Source of the DNA: an uncultured Ruminococcus sp.
GTDB lineage: Bacteria; Bacillota; Clostridia; Oscillospirales; Ruminococcaceae
Length of the DNA: 49,589 nt
Reading direction: 5' to 3'
Assembly: GCA_900545285.1 (NCBI GenBank)
Contig: UQYK01000009.1
Coordinates: 1-49,589, forward strand
Shown in pieces: positions 41,434-48,934 of the stretch. Under the pieces are notes generated by a model. It did not search any database. It was not told where the DNA came from and saw nothing but the letters and a program-made list of their open reading frames with translations. A program made the position numbers and the translations under genes. Positions within the stretch are counted from its first letter, which is position 1. Each line of letters begins with the position of its first letter.

Positions 41434-43542
41434 TTACTTGCGTTCAATCACAACGGCCTGAGAACCCATTGCGGCATAGCGTGCTTCTACGACAGAACGC
41501 GCATAGGCCTTTAAGCCGCCGCTTTGATATGGGTCATTGAAGTAATAGTACTGGTCATCATAGCCCACCAGAATCAAGCAGTGTTCATGCCGTTTCCAGG
41601 TGTAAGTCTTTCCGGTTTCCGGAATCACCCACTGTCTGCCGTTGTCCGGTACCATCATCTGGATCGTTGCCCAGATGGCAACCGGTGTACCCTTGTCAAT
41701 ATAGTCGGTGATCAGCTTGGAAATGGGCGTGTTCAGAATCGTCTTTGCCTGGTCGCCGTTTTTCAAAAGCTTGTTGAGGGCGTTTGTGATAACCGGAGCA
41801 AAGCAGCCGAAGCTGTTGGAAGACCGGGGATCGCCTACAAAGACCTTGTTCGGATCCGGGCCGTAGAGCACGCCGTTTTTGGTGTACAGATTTCCCTTTT
41901 CCAGAGCAGAGTCTACAAATGTGGAAACGGAGGTATTATACCCTGCCTGGCGCAGCAGAATTGTTGCACTGACGCTTTCACAGCCGGTGGGGAAGCTGGT
42001 CTGGTTTAAGTATTCCGTTGTCAGCTGTACCTTTGTGATCACGCCGTTCTGGTTGACTGTAACTCCGTTTTTCGTCTGGCTGCGGAGCAAAATACAGGTG
42101 GAAGGATCAAAGTAATACTTTGCATTGCCGATCTGTGTGATACCGGAAGCGGCAGCGCCATTCTCCAGAAAGTAGTAGGTAGCGTTCCCAATCTTCTGCC
42201 ATCCGGTGAGTGCGGCACCACTTTCCGAGAAATAGTACCGGCTGCCGTTTGCATCTGTCTGCCATCCGGTGACAGCGGAACCATCCGCTAAGAAGCAGTA
42301 ACGCTTTCCGTCAATGGTCTGCCATCCGGTGCGGCGAATGCCGTCTTGTCCGAAGTAGTAGCGCTTGCTGTTTTCTTCCAGCCAGCCGGTTCTGGCGGAG
42401 CCGTCCTCCTGGAAATAATAGGTGTTCTGATCCAGCGTAATCCAGCCACTTTCCATCCGGCCGTTGTCTGTCTGGAAGTAGTAGAGCTTTCCGCCGATTT
42501 GCTGCAAGCCAAACAGCTGAACACCAGTTTCATCAAAATAATAGGTATCGTCTTCAATTTTGGCGAAGCCGACCGCCATATTGCCATTTGCGGCGAAATA
42601 GTAGACCTTGCTGTCCAGTTCTGTCCATCCGGTTACCATGCTGCCATTTTCGTCAAAGTAATAGGTATAGTCTCCGTCTTCCACAAAGCCCTTGGCATAG
42701 CTACCGTCTTCCAGGTAATAGCGTACTGTACCGTCCGGCAGGGTGTACAAGCCGGTCATCATTGCGCCGGTTTCTTCTGACAGGGGGTAAAAAACGCCAT
42801 CAATCTCCTGAGATCCGGTGCACTTTCCGGATTCCTTTGATATATAATAGTGGCCATGATTCCAGTTGATCCAGCCTGTTACTGCCTGGCCGGTTGCCGG
42901 GTCGTAGTATCGGCGGATGCCGTTTACAGTCTGCCATCCGGTGTGCAGAGTGCCGTCTTCATAAAACCAGTAATCATACCCGTCTGGCAGAGTATATATA
43001 CCGTTTGCACAGATGCTGCCGTCGGCCTGGGCATAGTAGAGATCACCATTTTCTGTCACGCGGAAAAATCCGGTCTGCAAAATGCCGTTTCCGTCAAAAT
43101 AGTAGCGGTTCAGGGATTCGCCTTCCTGGAGAGAAACCCATCCCGTGCGCTTCCCTTGGGCTTCATCGATGTAATAGCGATTGCCGTTCCAGTCCAGCCA
43201 GCCGAATTTGGCATTTCCGGTTTCCGGATCAAAATAGAAATCCTTTTTCGCTATGGTCTGCCATCCGGTTTTCAAAATGCCGTCTGTAGAAAAGTGGTAG
43301 AAAACGCCGTCAATTTCCTGTACGCCGGATACCGGATTTCCGTCTGCGTCATAATACGTGAACCGGCCGTCTGCCAGCTTGTGCCATCCGGGTGTGGTGG
43401 CGGGTTCTGTGGCCGTAGTTCCGGTGGCGACAGATACGGGACTGGCCGTTTCCGCAGATACGGCGGCCGGGCTTAGGGATAATAAAACTGCTGCGGCAGA
43501 AACGCCGGCAGCACCGATTAAAACATTCCAAAACTTCTGCAT
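41434..43542 (-). CDS. Cell-wall-binding C39-type cysteine protease
   Basis: A 702-residue secreted protein: signal peptide (MQKFWNVLIGAAGVSAAAVLLSL), then about 21 choline-binding-type repeats (pattern GWQTI-G--YYF---G) from about residue 53 to 490, then a peptidase C39-like domain. Its catalytic residues are C521 in FPTGCESVS, H654 in RHEHCLILVGYDD and an Asp in YYFNDPY. Repeats of this kind bind choline or other wall decorations, so the protease is anchored at the cell surface. It could process peptides or bacteriocin-like leaders, but here there is no transporter and no bacteriocin gene. It is the first gene of a unit with the histidine phosphatase. Confidence 0.92.
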   Translation of the reverse strand: MQKFWNVLIGAAGVSAAAVLLSLSPAAVSAETASPVSVATGTTATEPATTPGWHKLADGRFTYYDADGNPVSGVQEIDGVFYHFSTDGILKTGWQTIAKKDFYFDPETGNAKFGWLDWNGNRYYIDEAQGKRTGWVSLQEGESLNRYYFDGNGILQTGFFRVTENGDLYYAQADGSICANGIYTLPDGYDYWFYEDGTLHTGWQTVNGIRRYYDPATGQAVTGWINWNHGHYYISKESGKCTGSQEIDGVFYPLSEETGAMMTGLYTLPDGTVRYYLEDGSYAKGFVEDGDYTYYFDENGSMVTGWTELDSKVYYFAANGNMAVGFAKIEDDTYYFDETGVQLFGLQQIGGKLYYFQTDNGRMESGWITLDQNTYYFQEDGSARTGWLEENSKRYYFGQDGIRRTGWQTIDGKRYCFLADGSAVTGWQTDANGSRYYFSESGAALTGWQKIGNATYYFLENGAAASGITQIGNAKYYFDPSTCILLRSQTKNGVTVNQNGVITKVQLTTEYLNQTSFPTGCESVSATILLRQAGYNTSVSTFVDSALEKGNLYTKNGVLYGPDPNKVFVGDPRSSNSFGCFAPVITNALNKLLKNGDQAKTILNTPISKLITDYIDKGTPVAIWATIQMMVPDNGRQWVIPETGKTYTWKRHEHCLILVGYDDQYYYFNDPYQSGGLKAYARSVVEARYAAMGSQAVVIERK

Positions 43543-43644
43543 GAAAAGTTTCCTTTCTCATTTGAAAACGGCGGGATCCGTCTTCGGTCTCATTGCAAAA
43601 CCTGCCAAAAGGGATAAAACGCCCCAAAAACAGATACTTCTTTT

Positions 43645-43673
43645 ATTATACGGAAAAGGCGCTTTTTTGTCAA
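43645..43673 (-). promoter_or_regulatory. Promoter of the C39 protease gene
   Basis: On the minus strand, TTGACA (43673-43668), 17-base spacer, TATAAT (43650-43645): perfect consensus. The gap 43543-43931 is otherwise explained only by the divergent panB promoter 137 bases away and a T7A7 tract. Confidence 0.92.
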
Positions 43674-43809
43674 GAATCGGATTCCGCTGCGCATGTAGAA
43701 AAAATCTGCATTTTTTTAAAAAAACTGTGCACCATGAACCATAGGAGACGTTTGCTTTCCGGCAGCGCGGAAAAAAGTCAGTCCCATTCAAATGGAAAGC
43801 ACGGAATAC

Positions 43810-43838
43810 TTGACATTTCCGGTGGTTTCTGGTATGAT
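43810..43838 (+). promoter_or_regulatory. panB operon promoter
   Basis: TTGACA (43810-43815), 17-base spacer, TATGAT (43833-43838), preceded by TGG. The leader ends with a hairpin CAGCCG...CGGCTG just before the AGGAGG ribosome site. Confidence 0.88.
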
Positions 43839-43931
43839 ATCCATGGACAGTATTCCGAGCAAATGCAGACGGAAATTGTACTATCGGTGCACAGCCGGAC
43901 GCAAACGGCTGTTCAGGAGGTAAGAAAACAA

Positions 43932-44774
43932 ATGAAACAAACCGTACAGACGCTGCAGGAAAAAAAGCTGCGGGGAGAAAAGATTTCTATGCTCACCTGC
44001 TATGATTATTCTACAGCAAAACTGATGGACAGCACTGGACTGGATATGCTGCTGGTGGGGGATTCTTTGGGAAATGTCATTCTCGGCTATGAGGATACCA
44101 TTTCTGTGACAATGGAGGATATGATTCACCATACAGCAGCCGTAGCCAGAGGTGCAAAGCAGGCAATGGTTGTTGCAGATATGCCGTTTCTGTCGTATCA
44201 GACTTCGGTCTATGATGCGGTGGTCAATGCCGGTCGCCTGATGAAAGAGGGCAGAGCCGGTGCTGTAAAGCTGGAGGGCGGACAGGTTGTCACAGAACAG
44301 ATTCAGGCAATTGTCAACGCTTCGATTCCGGTAGTGGCGCACCTGGGCATGACACCGCAGTCCGTCAATACATTGGGTGGCTTTAAGGTACAGGGCAAAT
44401 CCCTGGAAGCCGCAAGAAAACTGCTGGCAGATGCAAAGGCTGTGGAAGAAGCCGGCGCGTTTGCTGTGGTGCTGGAGTGTGTGCCGGAAAAGCTGGCAGC
44501 ACTGGTGACCAAGACCTTGTCGATTCCGACCATTGGCATCGGAGCAGGTGCCGGTTGTGACGGCCAGGTGCTGGTATATCAGGACATGCTGGGCATGTTC
44601 TCCGATTATCAGCCTAAGTTTGTGCGGAAATTTGCAGATGCAGGAACTTTGATGCGGGATGCATTTCTTTTATATCAGCAGGAAGTTCAGAACGGAAACT
44701 TTCCGGCAAAGGAACACAACTTTGCTATTTCAGATGATGTGATGAAGCAGTTGGAACAGGAGGAGTTACAATGA
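43932..44774 (+). CDS. panB: 3-methyl-2-oxobutanoate hydroxymethyltransferase
   Basis: A 280-residue enzyme that adds a hydroxymethyl group from methylenetetrahydrofolate to ketoisovalerate, the first committed step of pantothenate synthesis. Key segments are SMLTCYDYSTAKLMD, LLVGDSLGNVILGYEDT (metal site), ADMPFLSYQ, VKLEGG, VAHLGMTPQSVNTLGG and IGIGAGAGCDGQVLV. AGGAGG at 43914-43919 lies 12 bases upstream of the ATG. A longer frame upstream to 43593 has no support. It overlaps panC by 4 bases. Confidence 0.97.
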   Translation: MKQTVQTLQEKKLRGEKISMLTCYDYSTAKLMDSTGLDMLLVGDSLGNVILGYEDTISVTMEDMIHHTAAVARGAKQAMVVADMPFLSYQTSVYDAVVNAGRLMKEGRAGAVKLEGGQVVTEQIQAIVNASIPVVAHLGMTPQSVNTLGGFKVQGKSLEAARKLLADAKAVEEAGAFAVVLECVPEKLAALVTKTLSIPTIGIGAGAGCDGQVLVYQDMLGMFSDYQPKFVRKFADAGTLMRDAFLLYQQEVQNGNFPAKEHNFAISDDVMKQLEQEELQ

Positions 44775-45634
44775 TTACGATTGCAGAAACGGTTGCAGAA
44801 GTACGGGAGCAGGTAAAGGCCTGGCGGAAGGAAGGCCTTTCTGTGGGTCTGGTTCCTACAATGGGATATTTGCATGAAGGCCATCAGAGCCTGATTGCAC
44901 GTGCCTGTGCAGAAAATGACCGGGTTGTGGTCAGCGTATTTGTAAATCCGACACAGTTCGGCCCGAATGAAGATCTGGCCAGCTATCCCCGTGATCTGAA
45001 ACATGATGCGGCGCTGTGCGAAGAAACAGGAGCTGCGCTGATTTTTCATCCCACACCGGAGGAAATGTACCCCAACGGATTTTGCAGCTATGTGGATATG
45101 GACGTGCTGACAAAAGAACTGTGCGGTCTGAGCCGTCCGGTACATTTCCGGGGCGTATGCACCGTTGTGTCCAAGCTGTTCCATATTGTACAGCCGGACC
45201 GGGCTTACTTCGGGGAAAAGGATGCACAGCAGCTGGCTGTTATCCGCCGGATGGTAACGGATTTGAACATGAATCTCCAGATTGTGGGCTGTCCCATTGT
45301 CCGGGAAGCAGACGGCCTGGCAAAAAGCTCCCGGAACACATATCTGAGTCCGGAAGAGCGGAAGGCAGCACTGGTGCTCAGCCGCAGTATTTTTGCAGGC
45401 AAAAAGCTGGCAGAGTCCGGCGAAACCGATGCACAGAAACTGGTAGATACTATGAAATCTATCATTGCATCTGAGCCGCTGGCGAAAATTGATTATGTCA
45501 AGGTGGTAGATCTGATGACCATGCAGCAGATCCCGAAGCTGGATCGGCCGTTTCTGGCGGCAATGGCAGTGTATATCGGAAAAACACGTTTGATTGATAA
45601 CTTTATGATGAATGCAGGAGGGACTGCGGAATGA
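44771..45634 (+). CDS. panC: Pantothenate synthetase
   Basis: A 287-residue enzyme that adenylates pantoate and joins it to beta-alanine. The nucleotide loop PTMGYLHEGHQSLI (HIGH-like HEGH), NPTQFGPNEDL, FGEKDAQQLAVIRRMV and SSRNTYLSPEER are all present. Its ATG overlaps the panB stop (ATGA), so translation is coupled. It needs beta-alanine made by panD, next in the operon. Confidence 0.97.
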   Translation: MITIAETVAEVREQVKAWRKEGLSVGLVPTMGYLHEGHQSLIARACAENDRVVVSVFVNPTQFGPNEDLASYPRDLKHDAALCEETGAALIFHPTPEEMYPNGFCSYVDMDVLTKELCGLSRPVHFRGVCTVVSKLFHIVQPDRAYFGEKDAQQLAVIRRMVTDLNMNLQIVGCPIVREADGLAKSSRNTYLSPEERKAALVLSRSIFAGKKLAESGETDAQKLVDTMKSIIASEPLAKIDYVKVVDLMTMQQIPKLDRPFLAAMAVYIGKTRLIDNFMMNAGGTAE

Positions 45635-46014
45635 CCATTTCCATGCTGAAAGGGAAAATCCATCGTGCTACCGTAACGCAGGCGGAGCTGAATTATGTCG
45701 GGAGCATTACCGTGGATGCAGATTTGCTGGATGCAGCCGGGATTCTGGAATATGAAGCAGTACAGGTTGTGAATATTGCCAATGGAAACCGTTTTTTGAC
45801 CTATACCATTGCCGGAGAACGGGGCGGCGGCGTGATTTGTCTCAACGGCGCGGCGGCACGTCAGGCGCAGACCGGGGACAAGGTGATTTTGATGTCCTAT
45901 GCCCAGGTGACACCGGAAGAAGCAAAGACCATGCAGCCCAAAGTTGTGCTTGTGGATGAACATAATGCAGTGCAGCGGATCTCTCATTATGAAAAGCATG
46001 GAGAATTGGCATAA
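45631..46014 (+). CDS. panD: Aspartate 1-decarboxylase (proenzyme)
   Basis: A 127-residue pyruvoyl enzyme that makes beta-alanine from aspartate. The self-cleavage site is Gly-Ser in YVGSITVD (S26), which yields the pyruvoyl group. Other family segments are MLKGKIHRATVTQAEL, YTIAGERGGGVICLNGAAARQAQTGDKVILMSYA and LVDEHN. It overlaps panC by 4 bases (ATGA). A PanZ/PanM maturation factor was not seen; many Firmicutes do not need one. Confidence 0.97.
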   Translation: MTISMLKGKIHRATVTQAELNYVGSITVDADLLDAAGILEYEAVQVVNIANGNRFLTYTIAGERGGGVICLNGAAARQAQTGDKVILMSYAQVTPEEAKTMQPKVVLVDEHNAVQRISHYEKHGELA

Positions 46015-46029
46015 CGCGGAGGGGATCAA

Positions 46030-47235
46030 ATGCTACAGGGAAAAACGGTTGTATTAGGCGTAACCGGCAGTATTGCAGCTTATAAAACGGCAATGCTGGC
46101 CAGCCATCTGGTAAAACTGCATGCAGATGTACATGTGATCATGACGCAGAACGCCACGCATTTTATTACGCCCATCACTTTTGAGACGCTGACCGGCAAC
46201 AAATGTCTGGTGGATACCTTTGACCGGAATTTTCAGTTTCATGTGGCGCATGTCAGCCTGGCGCAGAAGGCAGATGTTATCCTGATTGCGCCGGCTTCGG
46301 CCAATGTTATCGGAAAGATTGCTAGCGGAATTGCGGATGATATGCTGACCACAACGGTTATGGCCTGCAAGGCTCCGATCCTGCTGTCACCGGCCATGAA
46401 TACCAATATGTTTGAAAATCCCATTGTACAGGACAATCTCCAGAAGCTGCGCCGCTTTGGCATGACAATAATCGAACCGGCTGTGGGAATGCTGGCGTGC
46501 CGGGATGTGGGCGCAGGAAAAATGCCGGAACCGGACACACTGCTGCAATATATCCTGAGAGAAATTGCCTGTGAAAAGGACTGGAAGGGCAAAAAGCTTC
46601 TGGTGACTGCCGGCCCGACGCAGGAATCCATGGATCCGGTGCGGTATCTGACAAACCATTCTACCGGAAAAATGGGCTATGCCATTGCCTGCCGTGGGAT
46701 GCTTCGGGGAGCAGATGTCACTCTGGTGACCGGCCCTACCGCGCTGGAAGCGCCCATGTTCGTGAAAACAGTACCGGTTGTCACTGCGGAAGAAATGTTC
46801 GATGCTGTGACCGCAGCTGCGCCGGAACAGGATGCCATCATTATGGCGGCCGCAGTTGCGGACTATCGTCCGGCTGTATATGCACCGGAAAAGCAAAAAA
46901 AGCAGCCGGGAGATGCTTCCATTCCACTGACGCGTACAAAGGATATTTTGCAGTATCTGGGAATGCAGAAGCGTCCGGGGCAGCTGCTCTGCGGCTTTTC
47001 TATGGAAACTGAGCATATGCTGGAAAATTCCAGAAAGAAGCTGGAACGGAAAAACCTGGATATGATCTGCGCCAATAACCTGAAGGTGAAGGGCGCCGGT
47101 TTTGGCACGGACACCAATGTGCTGACACTGCTTACAAAAGACCAGGAGCAGGAACTGCCGCTGCTTTCCAAGGAAGCGGCCGGAGATTTGATTTTGGATC
47201 AGCTTCTGCAATTGTGGAAGGCGCAGTTAGCATAA
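46030..47235 (+). CDS. coaBC: Bifunctional CoaBC (PPC synthetase/decarboxylase)
   Basis: A 401-residue fusion. The N-terminal CoaC flavin decarboxylase has VLGVTGSIAAYKTAMLA, a PAMNTNMFENP motif and LACRDVGAGKMPEP with the substrate-flap cysteine. The C-terminal CoaB cysteine ligase begins LVTAGPTQESMDPVRYLTNHSTGKMG. It couples phosphopantothenate to cysteine and decarboxylates it to 4'-phosphopantetheine. Following panD by 15 bases, it completes a four-gene block from ketoisovalerate to phosphopantetheine. Confidence 0.97.
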   Translation: MLQGKTVVLGVTGSIAAYKTAMLASHLVKLHADVHVIMTQNATHFITPITFETLTGNKCLVDTFDRNFQFHVAHVSLAQKADVILIAPASANVIGKIASGIADDMLTTTVMACKAPILLSPAMNTNMFENPIVQDNLQKLRRFGMTIIEPAVGMLACRDVGAGKMPEPDTLLQYILREIACEKDWKGKKLLVTAGPTQESMDPVRYLTNHSTGKMGYAIACRGMLRGADVTLVTGPTALEAPMFVKTVPVVTAEEMFDAVTAAAPEQDAIIMAAAVADYRPAVYAPEKQKKQPGDASIPLTRTKDILQYLGMQKRPGQLLCGFSMETEHMLENSRKKLERKNLDMICANNLKVKGAGFGTDTNVLTLLTKDQEQELPLLSKEAAGDLILDQLLQLWKAQLA

Positions 47236-47250
47236 TTTTAGAGTATAAAC

Positions 47251-47294
47251 AGAAAAAGGACGGACTCCTGAGAAACGGAATCCGTCCTTTTTCT
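47251..47294. terminator. Terminator after coaBC
   Basis: AGAAAAAGGACGGA (47251-47264) pairs perfectly with TCCGTCCTTTTTCT (47281-47294), a 14-bp stem. T-rich on both strands, so it probably also ends the converging carD-like gene. Confidence 0.92.
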
Positions 47295-47303
47295 GGTTGT
47301 TGT

Positions 47304-47843
47304 TTATTTTTCTGCGGTGAGCCGCTGCAAAATGAAATTGTGTACCTGATCGGGCTGGATATGTAATACCATGCCAAATTCCTGATACATTCTCGTTTCG
47401 GCGGCGTGCATCACAGCTTCATCCGATGCACCTAACTTCCGGCCGGTTTTTCTTTTGCGTTCCTGCTGATGGTGGAGTGACCGCATCATCTGAAGAATTT
47501 CCCGGTAATCATCGCTGTGCAGGATTGCATGAAACTTTCCCTTTCGCTCCCGGCTGTCGCTGCACCATTCCTGTTCTTTTACGCCCTGCATTTCGTCAAT
47601 CAGCGCGTAAATCTCCTCCTTTGTCAAAAGGGGACGCAGGCGCTCTTCTGCCTTGTCTGTGGGAACGTAGTAGGTCGAGTGAGAACCGTCAACCGGACGA
47701 AGTTTGAAGTAGGTTTCTTCATGCTCTCCGTCAAACGAACGCTGTTCGCAGCTGACGATCTGGCAAACGCCGGAACTGCCATAGGAAACGAATTCGTCTG
47801 GGCGGAAGGCGGTTGATTCTGGTGTGTTGTGATTTTTTTCCAC
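47304..47843 (-). CDS. CarD/CdnL-like transcriptional regulator
   Basis: A 179-residue protein with an N-terminal CarD-type RNA-polymerase interaction domain (FVSYGSSGVCQIVSCEQ..YFKLRPVDG) and a helical C-terminal domain (RPLLTKEEIYALIDEMQG, DYREILQMMRSLHHQQERKRKTGRK). CarD proteins bind RNA polymerase and stabilise the open complex at many promoters. A GTG at 47843 is chosen because GGAGGT lies 8 bases upstream; the ATG at 47858 has no ribosome site. An extended -10, TGTTATACT (47894-47886 on the minus strand), lies 42 bases upstream. Confidence 0.88.
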   Translation of the reverse strand: MEKNHNTPESTAFRPDEFVSYGSSGVCQIVSCEQRSFDGEHEETYFKLRPVDGSHSTYYVPTDKAEERLRPLLTKEEIYALIDEMQGVKEQEWCSDSRERKGKFHAILHSDDYREILQMMRSLHHQQERKRKTGRKLGASDEAVMHAAETRMYQEFGMVLHIQPDQVHNFILQRLTAEK

Positions 47844-47999
47844 GGCAAATACCTCCATTGATAAGATTTTTGTTCTAATATAAATAGTATAACATATTTA
47901 ACAGATTTTTTCCAGGGTATTTTTGCACAAATCCGACGCTGGAAAAACTGTGCATTTTGATATTGCTGAATTTTGGAAGAAAATATTGAATACAGTTTT

Positions 48000-48046
48000 T
48001 GCTGTTCTGAAAAACTAAACTGTTAAAATTGCTTTTCAGAACAGCA
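48000..48046. promoter_or_regulatory. 14-bp inverted repeat before orphan sigma gene
   Basis: TGCTGTTCTGAAAA (48000-48013) and TTTTCAGAACAGCA (48033-48046) are a perfect 14-bp inverted repeat with 19 bases between. The right arm abuts the AGGAGG ribosome site of the sigma gene. A possible extended -10, TGTTAAAAT (48021-48029), falls in the gap, so the repeat could be an operator around the promoter or an RNA hairpin that hides the ribosome site. Confidence 0.85.
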
Positions 48047-48059
48047 GGAGGAATGTCTC

Positions 48060-48857
48060 ATGAAAATCCAGGAAAAGGCGGCGGAAATAGAGCAGCTTTC
48101 CAATGAAGCGCTTTGTATTGAAATTCAAAAGGGCAGTCAGGCGGCAAAGGCACAGATTCTGAAAAAGAATATCGGAATGGTGCGCGCCATTGCGCAGCGG
48201 GAGCGGCGGCGCTATGCGTATCTGAGCGTAGAATCAGAAGATCTCTGGGCAGCCGGACAAATGGGGCTGCTTCGGGCAGCGCAGCTGTTTTCGGCTGCCA
48301 ATGGAAACGGCTTTTTGACGTATGCGTGGATGCATGTGCGGCAGGCAGTGCAGCGGGAAATTATCAATGGGGGCACAATGATTCACTTTCCGGTGTATCT
48401 GCACGACCGGATGCATAAAATTTCGATTTACCGGGAACCGTATTCTGGTGTGAATTACCGGCACCTGGAACAGCGGATTGCGGCAGGAGAGACGAAAGGC
48501 GGCGGGATTCCGGAATCGGAGATCCGGGAGTGTCTGCGCCTGATGGAGCCGATGCTGCTTTTGCGGAGCCTGAACGAGCCGGTTTCTATGGATGGAGAGA
48601 CACAGCGCCAGGATTTGTTGGAGGATGAAAAAGCCGAATCTCCGGAGCAGTTAGTTTTGTCACGGATGCTGCTGGATTCCTGCCTGAAACAGCTGACACC
48701 GCGGGAACGGGAGCTGATCGGGCTGCGTTTCGGGCTGAACGGTTGCCAGAGACACACCCTTGTGGAAATCGGTGAAAAATTGTACATCACCAAGGAACGG
48801 GCACGCCAGCTGGAAATCCGGGCACTGGAGAAAATGCGTAGTTGGGCGAATCTGTGA
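48060..48857 (+). CDS. Alternative sigma-70 family sigma factor
   Basis: A 265-residue sigma factor. Region 2 is KKNIGMVRAIAQRERRRYAY, SEDLWAAGQMGLLRAAQLFS and NGFLTYAWMHVRQAVQREI; after a middle region around PVYLHDRMHKIS, region 4 is LTPRERELIGLRFGL and VEIGEKLYITKERARQLEIRALEKMR. Shorter than the housekeeping RpoD and without an obvious anti-sigma gene next door. It is close to group 3/SigA-like minor factors; the regulon is unknown. AGGAGGA is 7-8 bases upstream of the ATG. Confidence 0.9.
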   Translation: MKIQEKAAEIEQLSNEALCIEIQKGSQAAKAQILKKNIGMVRAIAQRERRRYAYLSVESEDLWAAGQMGLLRAAQLFSAANGNGFLTYAWMHVRQAVQREIINGGTMIHFPVYLHDRMHKISIYREPYSGVNYRHLEQRIAAGETKGGGIPESEIRECLRLMEPMLLLRSLNEPVSMDGETQRQDLLEDEKAESPEQLVLSRMLLDSCLKQLTPRERELIGLRFGLNGCQRHTLVEIGEKLYITKERARQLEIRALEKMRSWANL

Positions 48858-48874
48858 TTTTGAAGGAAAAATGC

Positions 48875-48903
48875 TTGCTTTTTTCTGTGAAATTCGATAT
48901 AAT
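48875..48903 (+). promoter_or_regulatory. Promoter of radical SAM gene
   Basis: TTGCTT (48875-48880), 17-base spacer, TATAAT (48898-48903). Confidence 0.82.
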
Positions 48904-48934
48904 AGAAAAGATCACAGAGAGGACGGAATCAGGT

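Noticed and set aside
42120..43400. Tandem DNA repeats in the cell-wall-binding gene as a CRISPR-like array
   Set aside because: Repeat units are diverged protein repeats of about 20 residues, with no identical direct repeats or spacers.
43593..43931. Long N-terminal extension of PanB
   Set aside because: It runs through the divergent promoter region and lacks conservation with PanB; AGGAGG at 43914 points to the ATG at 43932.
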